Shown one piece after another: positions 42,619 through 51,562 of a stretch of DNA of 64,000 nt (position 1 is the stretch's first letter; each line of letters opens with the position of its first letter). The position numbers and the translations under genes were made by a program. The stretch spans positions 1 through 64,000 of the forward strand of contig NZ_BOPH01000105.1 of the NCBI RefSeq assembly GCF_016863655.1, written 5' to 3'. The stretch is from Virgisporangium ochraceum. GTDB taxonomy: Bacteria; Actinomycetota; Actinomycetes; Mycobacteriales; Micromonosporaceae. Below the pieces are notes generated by a model. It saw nothing but the letters and a program-made list of their open reading frames with translations, was not told the DNA's origin and searched no databases.

Positions 42619-43593
42619 ATGTCTGAAACACAGCTGCGGGAGATGTTCTCCCGGCACGCCGATACGCCCGAGCCACCGCTGCCGCCGCGCTTCGTCGCGG
42701 ACACCGTCGATGCCGGCCACCGGCGCGTCCGCCAGCGCCGTGCCGCGCGCGCGGCCACCGGAGGGGTCGCCGCCGTCGCCGCGCTCGCGGTCGCGGCCAC
42801 GGCAGTTCTGGGACCGGGGGGCAGCACGCCGGGCCGCGTACCCGACGCCATCGAGGCCCCACGCGCCACCGGCAGCGGCAGCGCTACCGACGCCCCGGCC
42901 GACGCCGTGGCCCTTCTCGGCCGGATCGCGTTGGCATCGGCCCAGCGCCGCATCGACATCCGGGACGACCAGTTCATCTACGAGAAGCGTCAGTTCGCCA
43001 CCCAGGTTTCCGTACAGGTCAATCCGGCAGGCGAGGTGGCCGGCACCTCCGAGGCCTGGACCTCGGTCGACGGATCCAAGACCGGATGGCACATCATGCC
43101 CGACAAGCGGGGACAGCTGTACAGCGGGCCGCATCCGGGCAGGCCCGAGTGGGGGCTGTCGAACCCGTCGTACAAGTACCTGACCTCGCTGACCACCGAC
43201 CCGGACACCCTCCTGGCCCAGATTCGCGCGTCGGTCGACGCCCGGCCGACCAAGCCCGACCAGCGGTCCGACCGCGACCAGGAGGCCTTCGACGTCATCG
43301 GTCACGTGCTGAACTGGTCGATGCTGCCCCCGCAGCTCGGCGCGGCCCTGTACGCGGCGGCCGCGAAGATCCCGGGCGTCACGATGATCCCCCTCGTCAC
43401 CGACCTGGCCGGCCGCCCGGGCATCGCGGTGGCCCGGACGGGCCCGCTCGACGACTCGTCCACCTGGATCTTCGACAGGAACACCTACGAGTTCCTCGGC
43501 GGGAACACGCGGCGCGGCGGCAAGGAACCCGGCGGCGGAAGCTACGCCATCCTCACCCGCGCGGTAGTCGACGACGTGCAGCAGCGTCCGTAG
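42619..43593 (+). CDS. CU044_5270-family membrane protein, probable sigma-factor partner
   Basis: 324 residues. Basic cytoplasmic segment (HRRVRQRRAARAAT), a single helix (GGVAAVAALAVAATAVLG, about 50-67), then an outer domain with YEKRQFATQV and GVTMIPLVTDLAGRPGIAV. The family habitually follows SigE-type ECF genes and is thought to act as anti-sigma or signal partner. It carries no zinc-binding anti-sigma motif at the start. Confidence 0.85.
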   Translation: MSETQLREMFSRHADTPEPPLPPRFVADTVDAGHRRVRQRRAARAATGGVAAVAALAVAATAVLGPGGSTPGRVPDAIEAPRATGSGSATDAPADAVALLGRIALASAQRRIDIRDDQFIYEKRQFATQVSVQVNPAGEVAGTSEAWTSVDGSKTGWHIMPDKRGQLYSGPHPGRPEWGLSNPSYKYLTSLTTDPDTLLAQIRASVDARPTKPDQRSDRDQEAFDVIGHVLNWSMLPPQLGAALYAAAAKIPGVTMIPLVTDLAGRPGIAVARTGPLDDSSTWIFDRNTYEFLGGNTRRGGKEPGGGSYAILTRAVVDDVQQRP

Positions 43594-43799
43594 ACCATGA
43601 CATCGGCGGCGTGGGCAGCCCTTTGGCCGCGCCTCACCATCCATCCGGACCGCACGACAGTTCCCTGCCCACAGAGGCGTCGGTCAACCCCGCGGGCGGG
43701 CGACCTTCATGTCAGCGCCGACCGCAAGGCGACGTCGTGGCGTTCGTCAGATCCTTGAGGAGCGTGGTGCCGTCGGCCCGGGTCTGTACCGGTACCGGT

Positions 43800-44020
43800 A
43801 CAGACCCGGCCGTAGTTGACCGAGTTGCCGGCGTCGACGGTGGCGGTGCGCAGGCCGAGTCCGTCGTAGCGGTAGCTGGTGGAGCTCCCGGTCGGGTCGG
43901 TGACCGACGCGAGACGGCCTGCCGGTGGGGCACGTCAGCGCGACCTTGGCGCCGGTCGGGTCCACTGTGGACATGAGGTCGCGGCCTCCGGAGTTGGCGC
44001 GGTCGCCGCCGTCCAAGACG
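43800..44020 (-). pseudogene. RHS/YD-repeat protein fragment
   Basis: Two frames on the minus strand read SGGRDLMSTVDPTGAKVAL and then RLASVTDPTGSSTSYRYDGL followed by RTATVDAG, the classic YD-repeat text of RHS toxins. The frame is broken between them and no start, shell or toxin tip is present. The rest of 43594-44095 is empty. Confidence 0.7.
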
Positions 44021-44095
44021 GTGCGTCACGTTGTCGGCTACGCCACTCCGGCAGGCCGGCCGACAAGGACGTTCGGGCCATGGGCGCGGCACCTG

Positions 44096-45304
44096 TCAGC
44101 CGCGCCCCAGGATGAGTTCGCTCTGGAGCACCAGGACGGCCCCGCCGATCGCCGCCGCGTCGGAACCGTTGACCGACAGCGCGACGCGCACCCCGTGCGC
44201 CCGCCGGGCGAAGGTGCGGCGGTCGACCTCCCGCTGGACGACCGCCCGGTAGATCGGGCCGGCGACGGCGAAGCTCGGCCCGGCGAGCACGATCGCGTCC
44301 ACGTCGAACAGGCCCGCCATGGTGACGGCGGCCGAGCCGAGGTAGCGGGCCGACCGCTCGATCAGGCTGCGGGCGTCCGGATCGCCGCTGTTCGCCGCGG
44401 CGGCGATCTGCGCGAACCCGGTGAGGAGGTCGGCGTCAGCCGGGTCGAGCGCCAGCCGCCCGGCCAGTCCCGGTAGTGCCCGGGCCTGCTGGACCACGGC
44501 CGACGGACCGGCGTAGTTCTCCAGGCAGCCGACGTTGCCGCACGTGCACTCGTCGCCGTCGGCGGCGATCGAGATGTGGCCGATCTCGACGCTGTTGGAG
44601 GAGCTGCCCCGGTAGATCTCACCGGCGACGACGACCCCGCCGCCGATTCCGCTGGCCATGTAGATGCAGCCGTAGGTGCTGCGCGAGTCGACCGCGCCCA
44701 TCCAGTACTCGCCGATGGCGGCCGCCGCGGCGTCGTTGTCCAACAGCACGGGAAGGCCGAGGTGGCCGGCCAGCCGCTGTGCGATCGGGTGGTCGAGCCA
44801 TTCGTCGGTGGGTTGGGGTGTCAGCTGGACCCCGGCGCGCCGGTCCTGCGGGCCGTAGCTGACCAGGCCGACCCCCAGCACCTTGTCGCGGTCGACGCCC
44901 GCGGTGGCCAGCAGCGCGTCGACCTGCGCGGCCACCAGTGGCAGCGCCCGCTGCGGCGGCATCGACGCCACGCCCGGCACCGCGGTGCGGGTCACCGGCC
45001 GGCCGGCCAGGTCGACGACGACGATGACGCAGGTGTTGCGCTCGAGCTGGACGCCCACGCTGTAGCGGGCCACCGGGTTGAGCCGGACCAGCGTGCGCGG
45101 CTTACCACCGGTGGACATGCCCCGACCGGCCTCCACCACCAGGCCGTTGCCCATGAGCTCGCGCACGACCTCGGAGATCGTGGCTCCGGTGAGACCGGTC
45201 GCCTCGGCGAGCTCGATCCGGCTGATCGTGCGGGCCGACCGGATCAGATCCAGGACCAGACCCCGGGTCTTCGACCGGCTGGCCCAGATCGGGCTGGTGG
45301 CCAC
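44096..45304 (-). CDS. ROK-family transcriptional repressor
   Basis: 402 residues. N-terminal winged helix (ISRIELAEATGLTGATISEV, about 28-47) and a ROK sugar-kinase-like domain with the zinc signature EIGHISIAADGDECTCGNVG then CLE (about 240-262). The DNA-binding part makes it a NagC/XylR-type repressor rather than a kinase. GTG 45304 has GGAGGAGACC before it. Divergent from the cellulase gene, whose promoter contains an ACTT-TCGT-AAGT repeat that could be its site. Confidence 0.9.
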   Translation of the reverse strand: MATSPIWASRSKTRGLVLDLIRSARTISRIELAEATGLTGATISEVVRELMGNGLVVEAGRGMSTGGKPRTLVRLNPVARYSVGVQLERNTCVIVVVDLAGRPVTRTAVPGVASMPPQRALPLVAAQVDALLATAGVDRDKVLGVGLVSYGPQDRRAGVQLTPQPTDEWLDHPIAQRLAGHLGLPVLLDNDAAAAAIGEYWMGAVDSRSTYGCIYMASGIGGGVVVAGEIYRGSSSNSVEIGHISIAADGDECTCGNVGCLENYAGPSAVVQQARALPGLAGRLALDPADADLLTGFAQIAAAANSGDPDARSLIERSARYLGSAAVTMAGLFDVDAIVLAGPSFAVAGPIYRAVVQREVDRRTFARRAHGVRVALSVNGSDAAAIGGAVLVLQSELILGRG

Positions 45305-45391
45305 GGTCTCCTCCTCCGTGCGGCCGGTGGGCGAGGCTACTCAACCTACTGCACGCACCCGGCTGGGCATTGATCCACGAGCGCCGATGTA

Positions 45392-45420
45392 TTGACTTTC
45401 GTAAGTAACTTAATGAACAT
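45392..45420 (+). promoter_or_regulatory. Cellulase promoter with possible ROK site
   Basis: TTGACT (45392-45397) and GAACAT (45415-45420) separated by 17 bp form a plausible -35/-10 pair. The spacer contains ACTTTCGTAAGT, an imperfect inverted repeat, in an unusually AT-rich island. Confidence 0.45.
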
Positions 45421-45422
45421 AC

Positions 45423-45436
45423 TGGGAGCGCTCCCA
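45423..45436. promoter_or_regulatory. CebR/CelR operator
   Basis: TGGGAGCGCTCCCA, a perfect 14-bp palindrome identical to the box bound by the LacI-family cellulose regulators CelR (Thermobifida) and CebR (Streptomyces). It lies 28 bp before the cellulase ATG, where it can block initiation. No cebR gene is in this window. Confidence 0.93.
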
Positions 45437-45464
45437 TCGACCTCCTTCACGTTGCGGAGAACAG

Positions 45465-46985
45465 ATGAAACACCGTTCCGCACTACTCGCCGCCGGTGCC
45501 GCCGGCGTGCTCGCCCTGACGGGCATCACCGCAGTTCTCACCCCCGCGGCGGCCGCCACCGCCGGCTGCTCGGTCACCTACACCGTGCAGAGCCAATGGC
45601 CGGGAGGGTTCGCCACGGACGTCGCTGTCACCAATCTCGGATCGTCCATCACGAACTGGACCCTGGCGTTCGACTTCCCAGACCCGGGCCAGCGCGTCAC
45701 GCACGGGTGGAGCGCCGTCTGGACGCAGTCCGGCGCCCGCGTCTCCGCCACCAACATGGGCTGGAACGCCCTGATGGGCACCGGCACCACCACGTCCCTC
45801 GGATTCCTCGGCACCTGGAGCGGCAGCAACCCGCAACCGGCGTCGTTCTCCCTGAACGGCACCGTCTGCACCGGTGAGGTGACGCCGGACCCCAGCTCAT
45901 CCGGCCCCGGCTCGCCCGGTCCCAGCTCGTCCGGCCCGTCCACCCCGCCCGACCCGGCCGGTCCGGCACCCGAACTGCGGGTGTCCGGCAACAAGATCGT
46001 CACCGCGGCCGGCAGGCCGTACCGGCTGTTGGGGGTGAGCCGCTCCAGCGGCGAGTTCGCCTGCGTTCAGGGCAAGGGCCTATGGGACGGCGGCCCGGTC
46101 GACCAGGCGTCGGTCGACGCGATGAAGACCTGGAACATCCACGCGGTCCGCATTCCGCTGAACGAGGAGTGCTGGCTCGGCGTCAACGGCACCCCCGGCG
46201 GCGCCACGTATCAGCGGGGCGTCAAGGACTACGTCGATCTGCTCGTCGCCAACGGCATCAACGTCATCCTCGACCTGCACTGGACCTGGGGCGCCTACAC
46301 CAACAGCCCCGACTGGCACTGCAAGGACGAGCACGCCACCTGCCAGAAGCCGATGCCCGACGCGCGGTACGCCCCGCAGTTCTGGACCGGCGTCGCCAAC
46401 ACCTTCAAGGGCAACGACGCCGTGGTCTTCGACCTGTTCAACGAGCCCTACCCGGACATGCCCGCCGACTGGAACAAGACCCTGGGCTGGCAGTGCCTGC
46501 GTGACGGCGGAACCTGCACCGGGATCCCCTACGAGGTGGCCGGCACGCAGGACCTCGTCGACGCGGTCCGGGCGACCGGTGCCACCAACGTGCTGATGGT
46601 CGGCGGGCTCGAATGGACCAACGACATGCGGGAGTGGCTGGCGTACCGGCCGACCGACCCGCTGAACAACATCGCCGCCTCCTGGCACGCGTACAGCTTC
46701 AACGCCTGCGCGAGCGAGGCGTGCTGGGACAGCCAGATCGCCCCGCTCGCGCAGCAGGTGCCTGTGGTACTCGGTGAGTTCGGCCAGGACACCTGCGGAT
46801 TCGACTACATGCAACGGCTCGTGACCTGGGCGGACTCGCACGACATGGGATACCTCGCGTGGACATGGAACCCGTGGGGCTGCACCGGCGGCGCCGTGCT
46901 CATCAAGGACTGGTCCGGCACACCGGAACCCGGCGTCGGCGAGGGCTTCAAGGCCCACCTGTTGACCCAGAGCCCGTACGTCTGA
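45465..46985 (+). CDS. Secreted endoglucanase: CBM2 - Pro/Ser linker - GH5
   Basis: 506 residues. Signal peptide 1-31; CBM2 at about 34-136 (CSVTYTVQSQWPGGFATDVA ... SLNGTVC); linker rich in Pro, Ser and Gly to about 168; GH5 domain 170-506. Acid/base Glu327 lies in FDLFNEPYP and nucleophile Glu438 in VVLGEFGQD, the two GH5 glutamates. It cleaves internal beta-1,4-glucan bonds outside the cell. GGAGA precedes ATG 45465. Controlled by a perfect CebR/CelR box and probably by the divergent ROK repressor. Confidence 0.95.
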   Translation: MKHRSALLAAGAAGVLALTGITAVLTPAAAATAGCSVTYTVQSQWPGGFATDVAVTNLGSSITNWTLAFDFPDPGQRVTHGWSAVWTQSGARVSATNMGWNALMGTGTTTSLGFLGTWSGSNPQPASFSLNGTVCTGEVTPDPSSSGPGSPGPSSSGPSTPPDPAGPAPELRVSGNKIVTAAGRPYRLLGVSRSSGEFACVQGKGLWDGGPVDQASVDAMKTWNIHAVRIPLNEECWLGVNGTPGGATYQRGVKDYVDLLVANGINVILDLHWTWGAYTNSPDWHCKDEHATCQKPMPDARYAPQFWTGVANTFKGNDAVVFDLFNEPYPDMPADWNKTLGWQCLRDGGTCTGIPYEVAGTQDLVDAVRATGATNVLMVGGLEWTNDMREWLAYRPTDPLNNIAASWHAYSFNACASEACWDSQIAPLAQQVPVVLGEFGQDTCGFDYMQRLVTWADSHDMGYLAWTWNPWGCTGGAVLIKDWSGTPEPGVGEGFKAHLLTQSPYV

Positions 46986-46990
46986 CGCAT

Positions 46991-47317
46991 TCACGGTGGA
47001 CCGGGTGCCGTGAACGCGGCACCCGGTCCACCGCCACCGATTTCCCGGTCGACGAAGCCGTCCGGGCCGAACGCCCGCAGCTTTGTGATCGCGGCCGGGC
47101 GGAGGTTGCGGAATGCACGACGCTCCAACCGCCCGACGTCGCCCAGCGTCCGCTCCCCGTCGGCATCGTCAGACAACTCGATATCGACGTTGCCGCCCCG
47201 GTTGCCCAGGCCTCCTCCGGTTGTCTCGCCGCGTTCGCCGAGAACGTCGTCGATCACATCATCGAGGTCGCCCCACGCGACGCCGGAGCTTGGCGGAAAG
47301 TACAGAAAGACATCCAT
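46991..47317 (-). CDS. Small uncharacterised protein
   Basis: 108 residues: MDVFLYFPPSSGVAWGDLDD, then DDVLGERGETTGGGLGNRGG, NVDIELSD, and ITKLRAFGPDGFVD. Acidic, no membrane helix. The GGGxGxxGxNVDIEL stretch recalls small proteins encoded beside SUKH or immunity-type genes, but I cannot name a family. Its last codons run into the cellulase terminator. Confidence 0.5.
   Translation of the reverse strand: MDVFLYFPPSSGVAWGDLDDVIDDVLGERGETTGGGLGNRGGNVDIELSDDADGERTLGDVGRLERRAFRNLRPAAITKLRAFGPDGFVDREIGGGGPGAAFTAPGPP
46995..47032 (+). terminator. Cellulase terminator
   Basis: 16-bp perfect stem GGTGGACCGGGTGCCG / CGGCACCCGGTCCACC with a 6-base loop, nine bases after the stop. Confidence 0.88.
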
Positions 47318-47369
47318 GTCGTCACCAGCCCGGATTCTCGTCGCAAGTGTGCCCGATCTTCCCTCGAAC

Positions 47370-47805
47370 GATGCGGCCGGGCGGACTTTCCGTTCCGGCT
47401 GTACCCCGAGGAGGGTGGGCTGTTGCCCTGGGGAAAGACCGGCGACGGCACGGACCTGTGCTGGCTCACCGAGGGGCAACCGGACGACTGGCCCACCGCG
47501 GTGTGGAACGTCCAGGACGGCGGCCACCGCTACGACCGCGGTGCCGCCGATCTGCTGCACGGCTACCTCAGCGGGCAGGCACGCGTGGAGCTGTTGAGTC
47601 CTCCGCCGGACGTCCCGTGGTTCGACCGGCACCGTTCCGCGACTGGTCGCTGGCCTTCCTCAGCGGCGACGGCCCCGACGGGATCGTGGTGCGCTTCCCG
47701 CCGGAGGACGGCGACGACGCCCGGACCGCCGTGGCGACGGCCGTACAGGCCATGGGCTCGCGGATGGTCAGAGCCATCAGCGACCGGGAGCCGGTCTGGT
47801 CGTGA
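47370..47805 (+). pseudogene. SMI1/KNR4 (SUKH) family pseudogene, frameshifted
   Basis: Frame one from about 47385 reads FPFRLYPEEGGLLPWGKTGD, TDLCWLTEGQPDDWPTAVWN and PPPDVPWFDRHR, the SUKH core. Near 47630 the frame shifts and another continues FRDWSLAFLSGDGPDGIVVR to the stop at 47805. No start is seen. SUKH proteins are often immunity proteins to polymorphic toxins. Confidence 0.7.
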
Positions 47806-48394
47806 TGCTCCGGGGAACTCGAATCGCCACCACCATGGGCACCTCCTTCTCCTTCCAGTCATTCACCACCGTGAGGCTTGCTCCCCGTCCGAGCCGACCA
47901 GCGCGGCGTGTTCCGGATCAGCCGCCGGAGACGCGTTCGGCTCCGGGCGGGCGTCCGCGACCCGTGCGGCCCCGCCGCCGACGGCCGTCACCGAGACGGT
48001 CGGCCGGTACGACGCCGCGATCCTGGGCGGCGAGGTTGGCGCCCACTGCCGGACCGTCCTGAGGCATCGAGGAACACGTCGGAGGAGAGCCAAGCCAGTC
48101 CCTCGCTGGCGCGCCTCTGACCGACCTCGGCATGCTGCGCCGCCGGGACCCGGCCGAGTCCCTGAGGGCCGCCGGTTGGCCGCGATCGCCACAGCCGCGG
48201 CCGGCGTGCGGGCCAGGCTCCCCACCGTCGTCTGACCAGCGCCGCCTTCCCTTCAGTGAACGCGCAGCGTCGACACCGCAACTACCCAGCAGATTTTCTC
48301 GCGTTCGTGTAACGCCACTCGTGTTTCATCCGCTTCTCCGAGGTCATCGCGTCACACGGGGCCCTTCCGCCCCGCCGCTCCTCGGAGGCACATC
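47806..48394. other. 589-bp stretch without a recognisable gene
   Basis: Frames are arginine-rich shadows. The right end must hold the promoter of the LPXTG protein; GGAGGCACATC before its TTG start is the ribosome site. Confidence 0.45.
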
Positions 48395-49159
48395 TTGTAC
48401 CACCCCCGCTGGATCAGCCGTCTGCTCGTCGCGTTCGGCGCGGCGTCGGCCGGCGCCCTGCTTGTCGCCGGCACCGCGTCGGCCGCCGTCGTCGTCCCCC
48501 TGCACGACGCCCACCGCAACACCACGGCGGCCGGCTTCCAGAACCGCAGCTGCGCGCAGATCCCCGGCGGCGATGCGGTCGCCGGCAAGGACGGCTGGGT
48601 CTTCGTCCTGCCGAAGAACGACGCCGACTTCGTCAGCCTGACGCTGCAGTTCCGGAACACGGCCGGCACCACCACGACCGTGACGGTTCCCAACCCGAAC
48701 GACCCGTACCCGGACGGCATCACGACCAACGGGACCAGCAAGGCCTGGGTGCTACTGCCGGCGGGATGGACCCTGCTCGACGGGTCCGCGACGGTCAGCG
48801 GCCAGACGCGGGCGGAGTTCTTCAACCTCACCCACACGTGCCCCGGCACGCCGTCGACGTCTCCGAGCCCGTCCGGATCGCCGTCGGAGAGCCCGTCGTC
48901 GTCCGGAAGCCCGTCGCCCTCGGGTTCCTCCTCGTCGTCGGGCGGCAGTTCCTCGCCGTCGGGTAGCGCCTCGCCCTCGACGGAGTCGACGCCGTCGACC
49001 ACCCCGTCGACCGGGTCGACGGGCGGGTCGTCCGGACCGCTGCCCCGCACCGGAACCCCGATCGGGAGCATCGTCCTCGCCGGCGGGACCATGTTCACCG
49101 CCGGCGGTGCGCTGCTGCTGCTCTCGCTGCTGCGACGCCGCCGGACCGCCCAGCAGTGA
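48395..49159 (+). CDS. Sortase-anchored (LPXTG) surface protein
   Basis: 254 residues. Signal peptide ends near GTASAAVVV; a globular domain of about 120 residues (about 30-150) with two Cys; a long Ser/Pro repeat stalk (about 152-212); then LPRTG, a hydrophobic helix and RRRR tail, a complete sorting signal. The TTG start is supported by GGAGG seven bases upstream. Wall-linked; binding partner unknown. No sortase gene is in the window. Confidence 0.88.
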   Translation: MYHPRWISRLLVAFGAASAGALLVAGTASAAVVVPLHDAHRNTTAAGFQNRSCAQIPGGDAVAGKDGWVFVLPKNDADFVSLTLQFRNTAGTTTTVTVPNPNDPYPDGITTNGTSKAWVLLPAGWTLLDGSATVSGQTRAEFFNLTHTCPGTPSTSPSPSGSPSESPSSSGSPSPSGSSSSSGGSSSPSGSASPSTESTPSTTPSTGSTGGSSGPLPRTGTPIGSIVLAGGTMFTAGGALLLLSLLRRRRTAQQ

Positions 49160-49162
49160 TCG

Positions 49163-49188
49163 GGGTGCCCGTTCAGTGACGGGCACCC
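49163..49188 (+). terminator. Terminator of the LPXTG gene
   Basis: 10-bp stem GGGTGCCCGT / ACGGGCACCC, 6-base loop, three bases past the stop. Confidence 0.8.
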
Positions 49189-49221
49189 TGTTCTGGGCAA
49201 CGACCTCGCGGCTGCCCGACC

Positions 49222-49305
49222 GCAAGGCTCACCGATAACAGAGCACGCCGCACCATCGCGTGCGGACGCATGCTTGAACTCCGCCGGGTATCTCCGTCGT
49301 CCCAT
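49222..49305 (-). mobile_element. 5' scrap of an IS3-type transposase OrfA
   Basis: From ATG 49305 the minus strand reads MGRRRYPAEFKHASARDGAA, whose first 11 residues are the standard start of IS3-family OrfA (RRYPAEFK). The rest is degenerate. It abuts the start of the broken helical-repeat gene on the other strand and may be what truncated it. Confidence 0.5.
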
Positions 49306-51192
49306 GCCACTCTCCTCAGAATCGAGCGACACAAGATCCCGACAAACCGACTCCGCGCAACCCGGTGCAGACAGAGCCCCTCCGGAGGTGATTGCCGCGC
49401 TCGCCGCCCGACTGCCCGATCCACTCCTCGCGACGGCGGTGGACACCGTCGCCGGGCTCGGACGCTACGACAGTCCGGGCCGGGCAATGGCGGCTCTCGC
49501 ACCACGCCTGTCCGGAGGGCTGCTGCGTACGGCGGTCGGTATCACCCGGGGCTTCGATGAACTGGCGGATTACGTTCAGGCGAGCAACGAGCTCGCGCTC
49601 CGTCATCCGCCGGCGGCCCGGCACCAGATCCTGCTCGGCTCCCTACGGCGCGTCGAAGGCAGGCCCGTGTGGACCCTCGAGCTGCGGCGGGCGTTCGTCC
49701 GGTTGGTGGAGCTGTTGCCGGCCCAGCTGGTGCCCAGGGCCCTGGGATCGCCGAGAAGATGTCGCCGAGCGACGGCGAGGCCGCCGTGCTCGCCGCGGTG
49801 GGCGCCCGTTTGACAGGGCAGCGACGCCTGGAGGTGCTGCGCAGGGCGTTGCAGGCGACACGTCGGATCGACGACGAGGAACTCCGCATGGCCACGGAGA
49901 TGACGAGCATCCCCGTGCTCCGTGAGCTCGCGCGGCTGCTTCCCGGTGAGGTCCTCCCGTTCGTCCTGGAGCACCGGGATCCGCACGAGTCCGTCGTGGA
50001 CTGGACCCTGGAGCGGCTCGGCGCGATCAGCCCGCACCTGCGGACGGACGAACTGCACCGGATCCTCCGCGTGGCGCGGGAGCTCAACGACGGCCGCGAC
50101 CGGTGCGTGGCAACCGTTGCCCTGGTCCCTCACGTGCCCGAACCGGGCAGGTCGGAGCTGCTGCGCGGCGCGCTGTCCGACTGCCGGAGCATCCACCGGC
50201 ACTGGGACGTCGCGATGGCGCTGCACGCGCTGGCGCCGGTGCTCCCTTACGAGATGGGCGAGCAGGCGCTGGAGATCGCGGAGTCGGTCCGGTACGAGGC
50301 CGGCGCGCGGGCCCGGGCGGAGGTGGCCCGCACCGACCTCTACCGGGAGGCACTGGCCGTCATCGGCACGACCGACTGGGACGAAACGGAGGCGCTTTCC
50401 ATCGGGTTCGTCGCCTCGGTCGCCGCCGATCTGCCCGAGCACATGCTGGACGAGGTCGTCGACCTCGTCGTGGGTTACCAGGCCCTCCCGGACGATCACT
50501 GGCCCGCGCTGGCCGCCCTGGCGGCCCGCTTCGACGAACCACGGCGAACCACTCTGCTCGGCCGGGCGGTCCAGGTCTGCGCCCGCATCGCGCGGGAGCC
50601 GGCCAGAGTGCGGGCTCTCGCCGAGGTCGGGCCGTCATTTCCGGGCGCGGCCGACGTGATCCGCGGCGTGACCGACCCGTGGTGGCGGGCGGTGGGGCTC
50701 GCTCACCTCGGCGTGCCCGTCCCGCCGGATCTGCTCCTCGGAGCGCTCGACGGATCGGACGCGGTGCAGGCGGTCCTGGAGCTGCTGCCGTTCGTGCCGC
50801 CTGACGGCGTACGAGCGGTGCTGAGCCGGCTGCGGGCCGGTCCGCGATGGCCCGAGCAAGCGGCGGACGGGTGGTTCAGCGTCACGCTCGCCCAGGTGCT
50901 GGCCCGCCTGGATCCTGAACTGCTCCCCGACGTCCTGCAGGTGCTCGACGACATCCCGGCCACCAGACGCCCGCGCCCCCTGGCCGCGTTGCGCGGCCAG
51001 GGTGGTTTCGTTCACCGGCGGCATCTGTACGACCTGTGGAGTCATGCCCGGGCGGCGTTCGACAGCGGCGGACGCAAGGACGTGCTGCACACGGTGGCGA
51101 CCCTGCCCGAACTGGTGGACGCGGTCGGAGGCCCTGACGCGGTGGGCGAGGCTGCCGCCGCGATACGGCTGGTCGCGCGCTGGCATCCGTAG
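49304..51192 (+). pseudogene. Helical-repeat protein, 5'-truncated and frameshifted; paralogue of the 56.3-59.0 kb sensor
   Basis: Frame one (49304 to about 49745) reads VIAALAARLPDPLLATAVDT and LVELLPAQLVPRAL. Frame two takes over near 49745 (IAEKMSPSDGEAAVLAAVGA) and runs to 51192. Joined, it is about 620 residues of helical pairs, with recurrent ALAxLAxR and LLxxALxxA stretches. It ends GGPDAVGEAAAAIRLVARWH, closely like GGTEALTGTISAIVHIGRWF at the end of the protein at 59023. No NTPase domain is attached. A single-base shift plus the IS3 scrap at the 5' end suggest decay; a sequencing error is the alternative. Confidence 0.65.
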
Positions 51193-51562
51193 CGGGGTGC
51201 CCGGGACCCGGCGGATGCCCGTGCCGAGCGGCAGGAGATGTGCCTCGGGCGGTGCCCGTGCGGGTATTCCCCGCCGTCGGGCAACGCTTCACAGATCGCC
51301 CGGCGACGGGCGTCTGCTCGGGGTTGAGGTCATCGGTGCCACGGGACTTCTCCGCCCGGCTGCTGTCACCGCGGCCGTTCGAATCCAGGTGTTGGATGCT
51401 CCTCCACGGCGCGGGCCCGCAAACGGATAGTGGTGGCGCGCGCCCTGAGGGTGACGGCCTTCGGCCCGATGTGGCGCGCTGGTGCGGCCTGAGAGTGCAG
51501 GTGCACGGCCAGATGGCATGGGTGGCGGTCAATGTCCGGACGGCAGTGCGGATAATGCTTTC
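51193..51562. other. 370-bp gap before the MFS gene
   Basis: No gene seen. GATAATG near 51551 could be a -10 for the exporter. Confidence 0.4.

Noticed and set aside
48640-49150. Ser/Pro repeat DNA as a possible CRISPR or satellite array
   Set aside because: It is the imperfect low-complexity stalk of the LPXTG protein, in frame and without spacers.
51376-51400. GTTCGAATCCAGG, resembling a tRNA T-loop
   Set aside because: No matching T-stem pairing, acceptor stem or anticodon arm around it.
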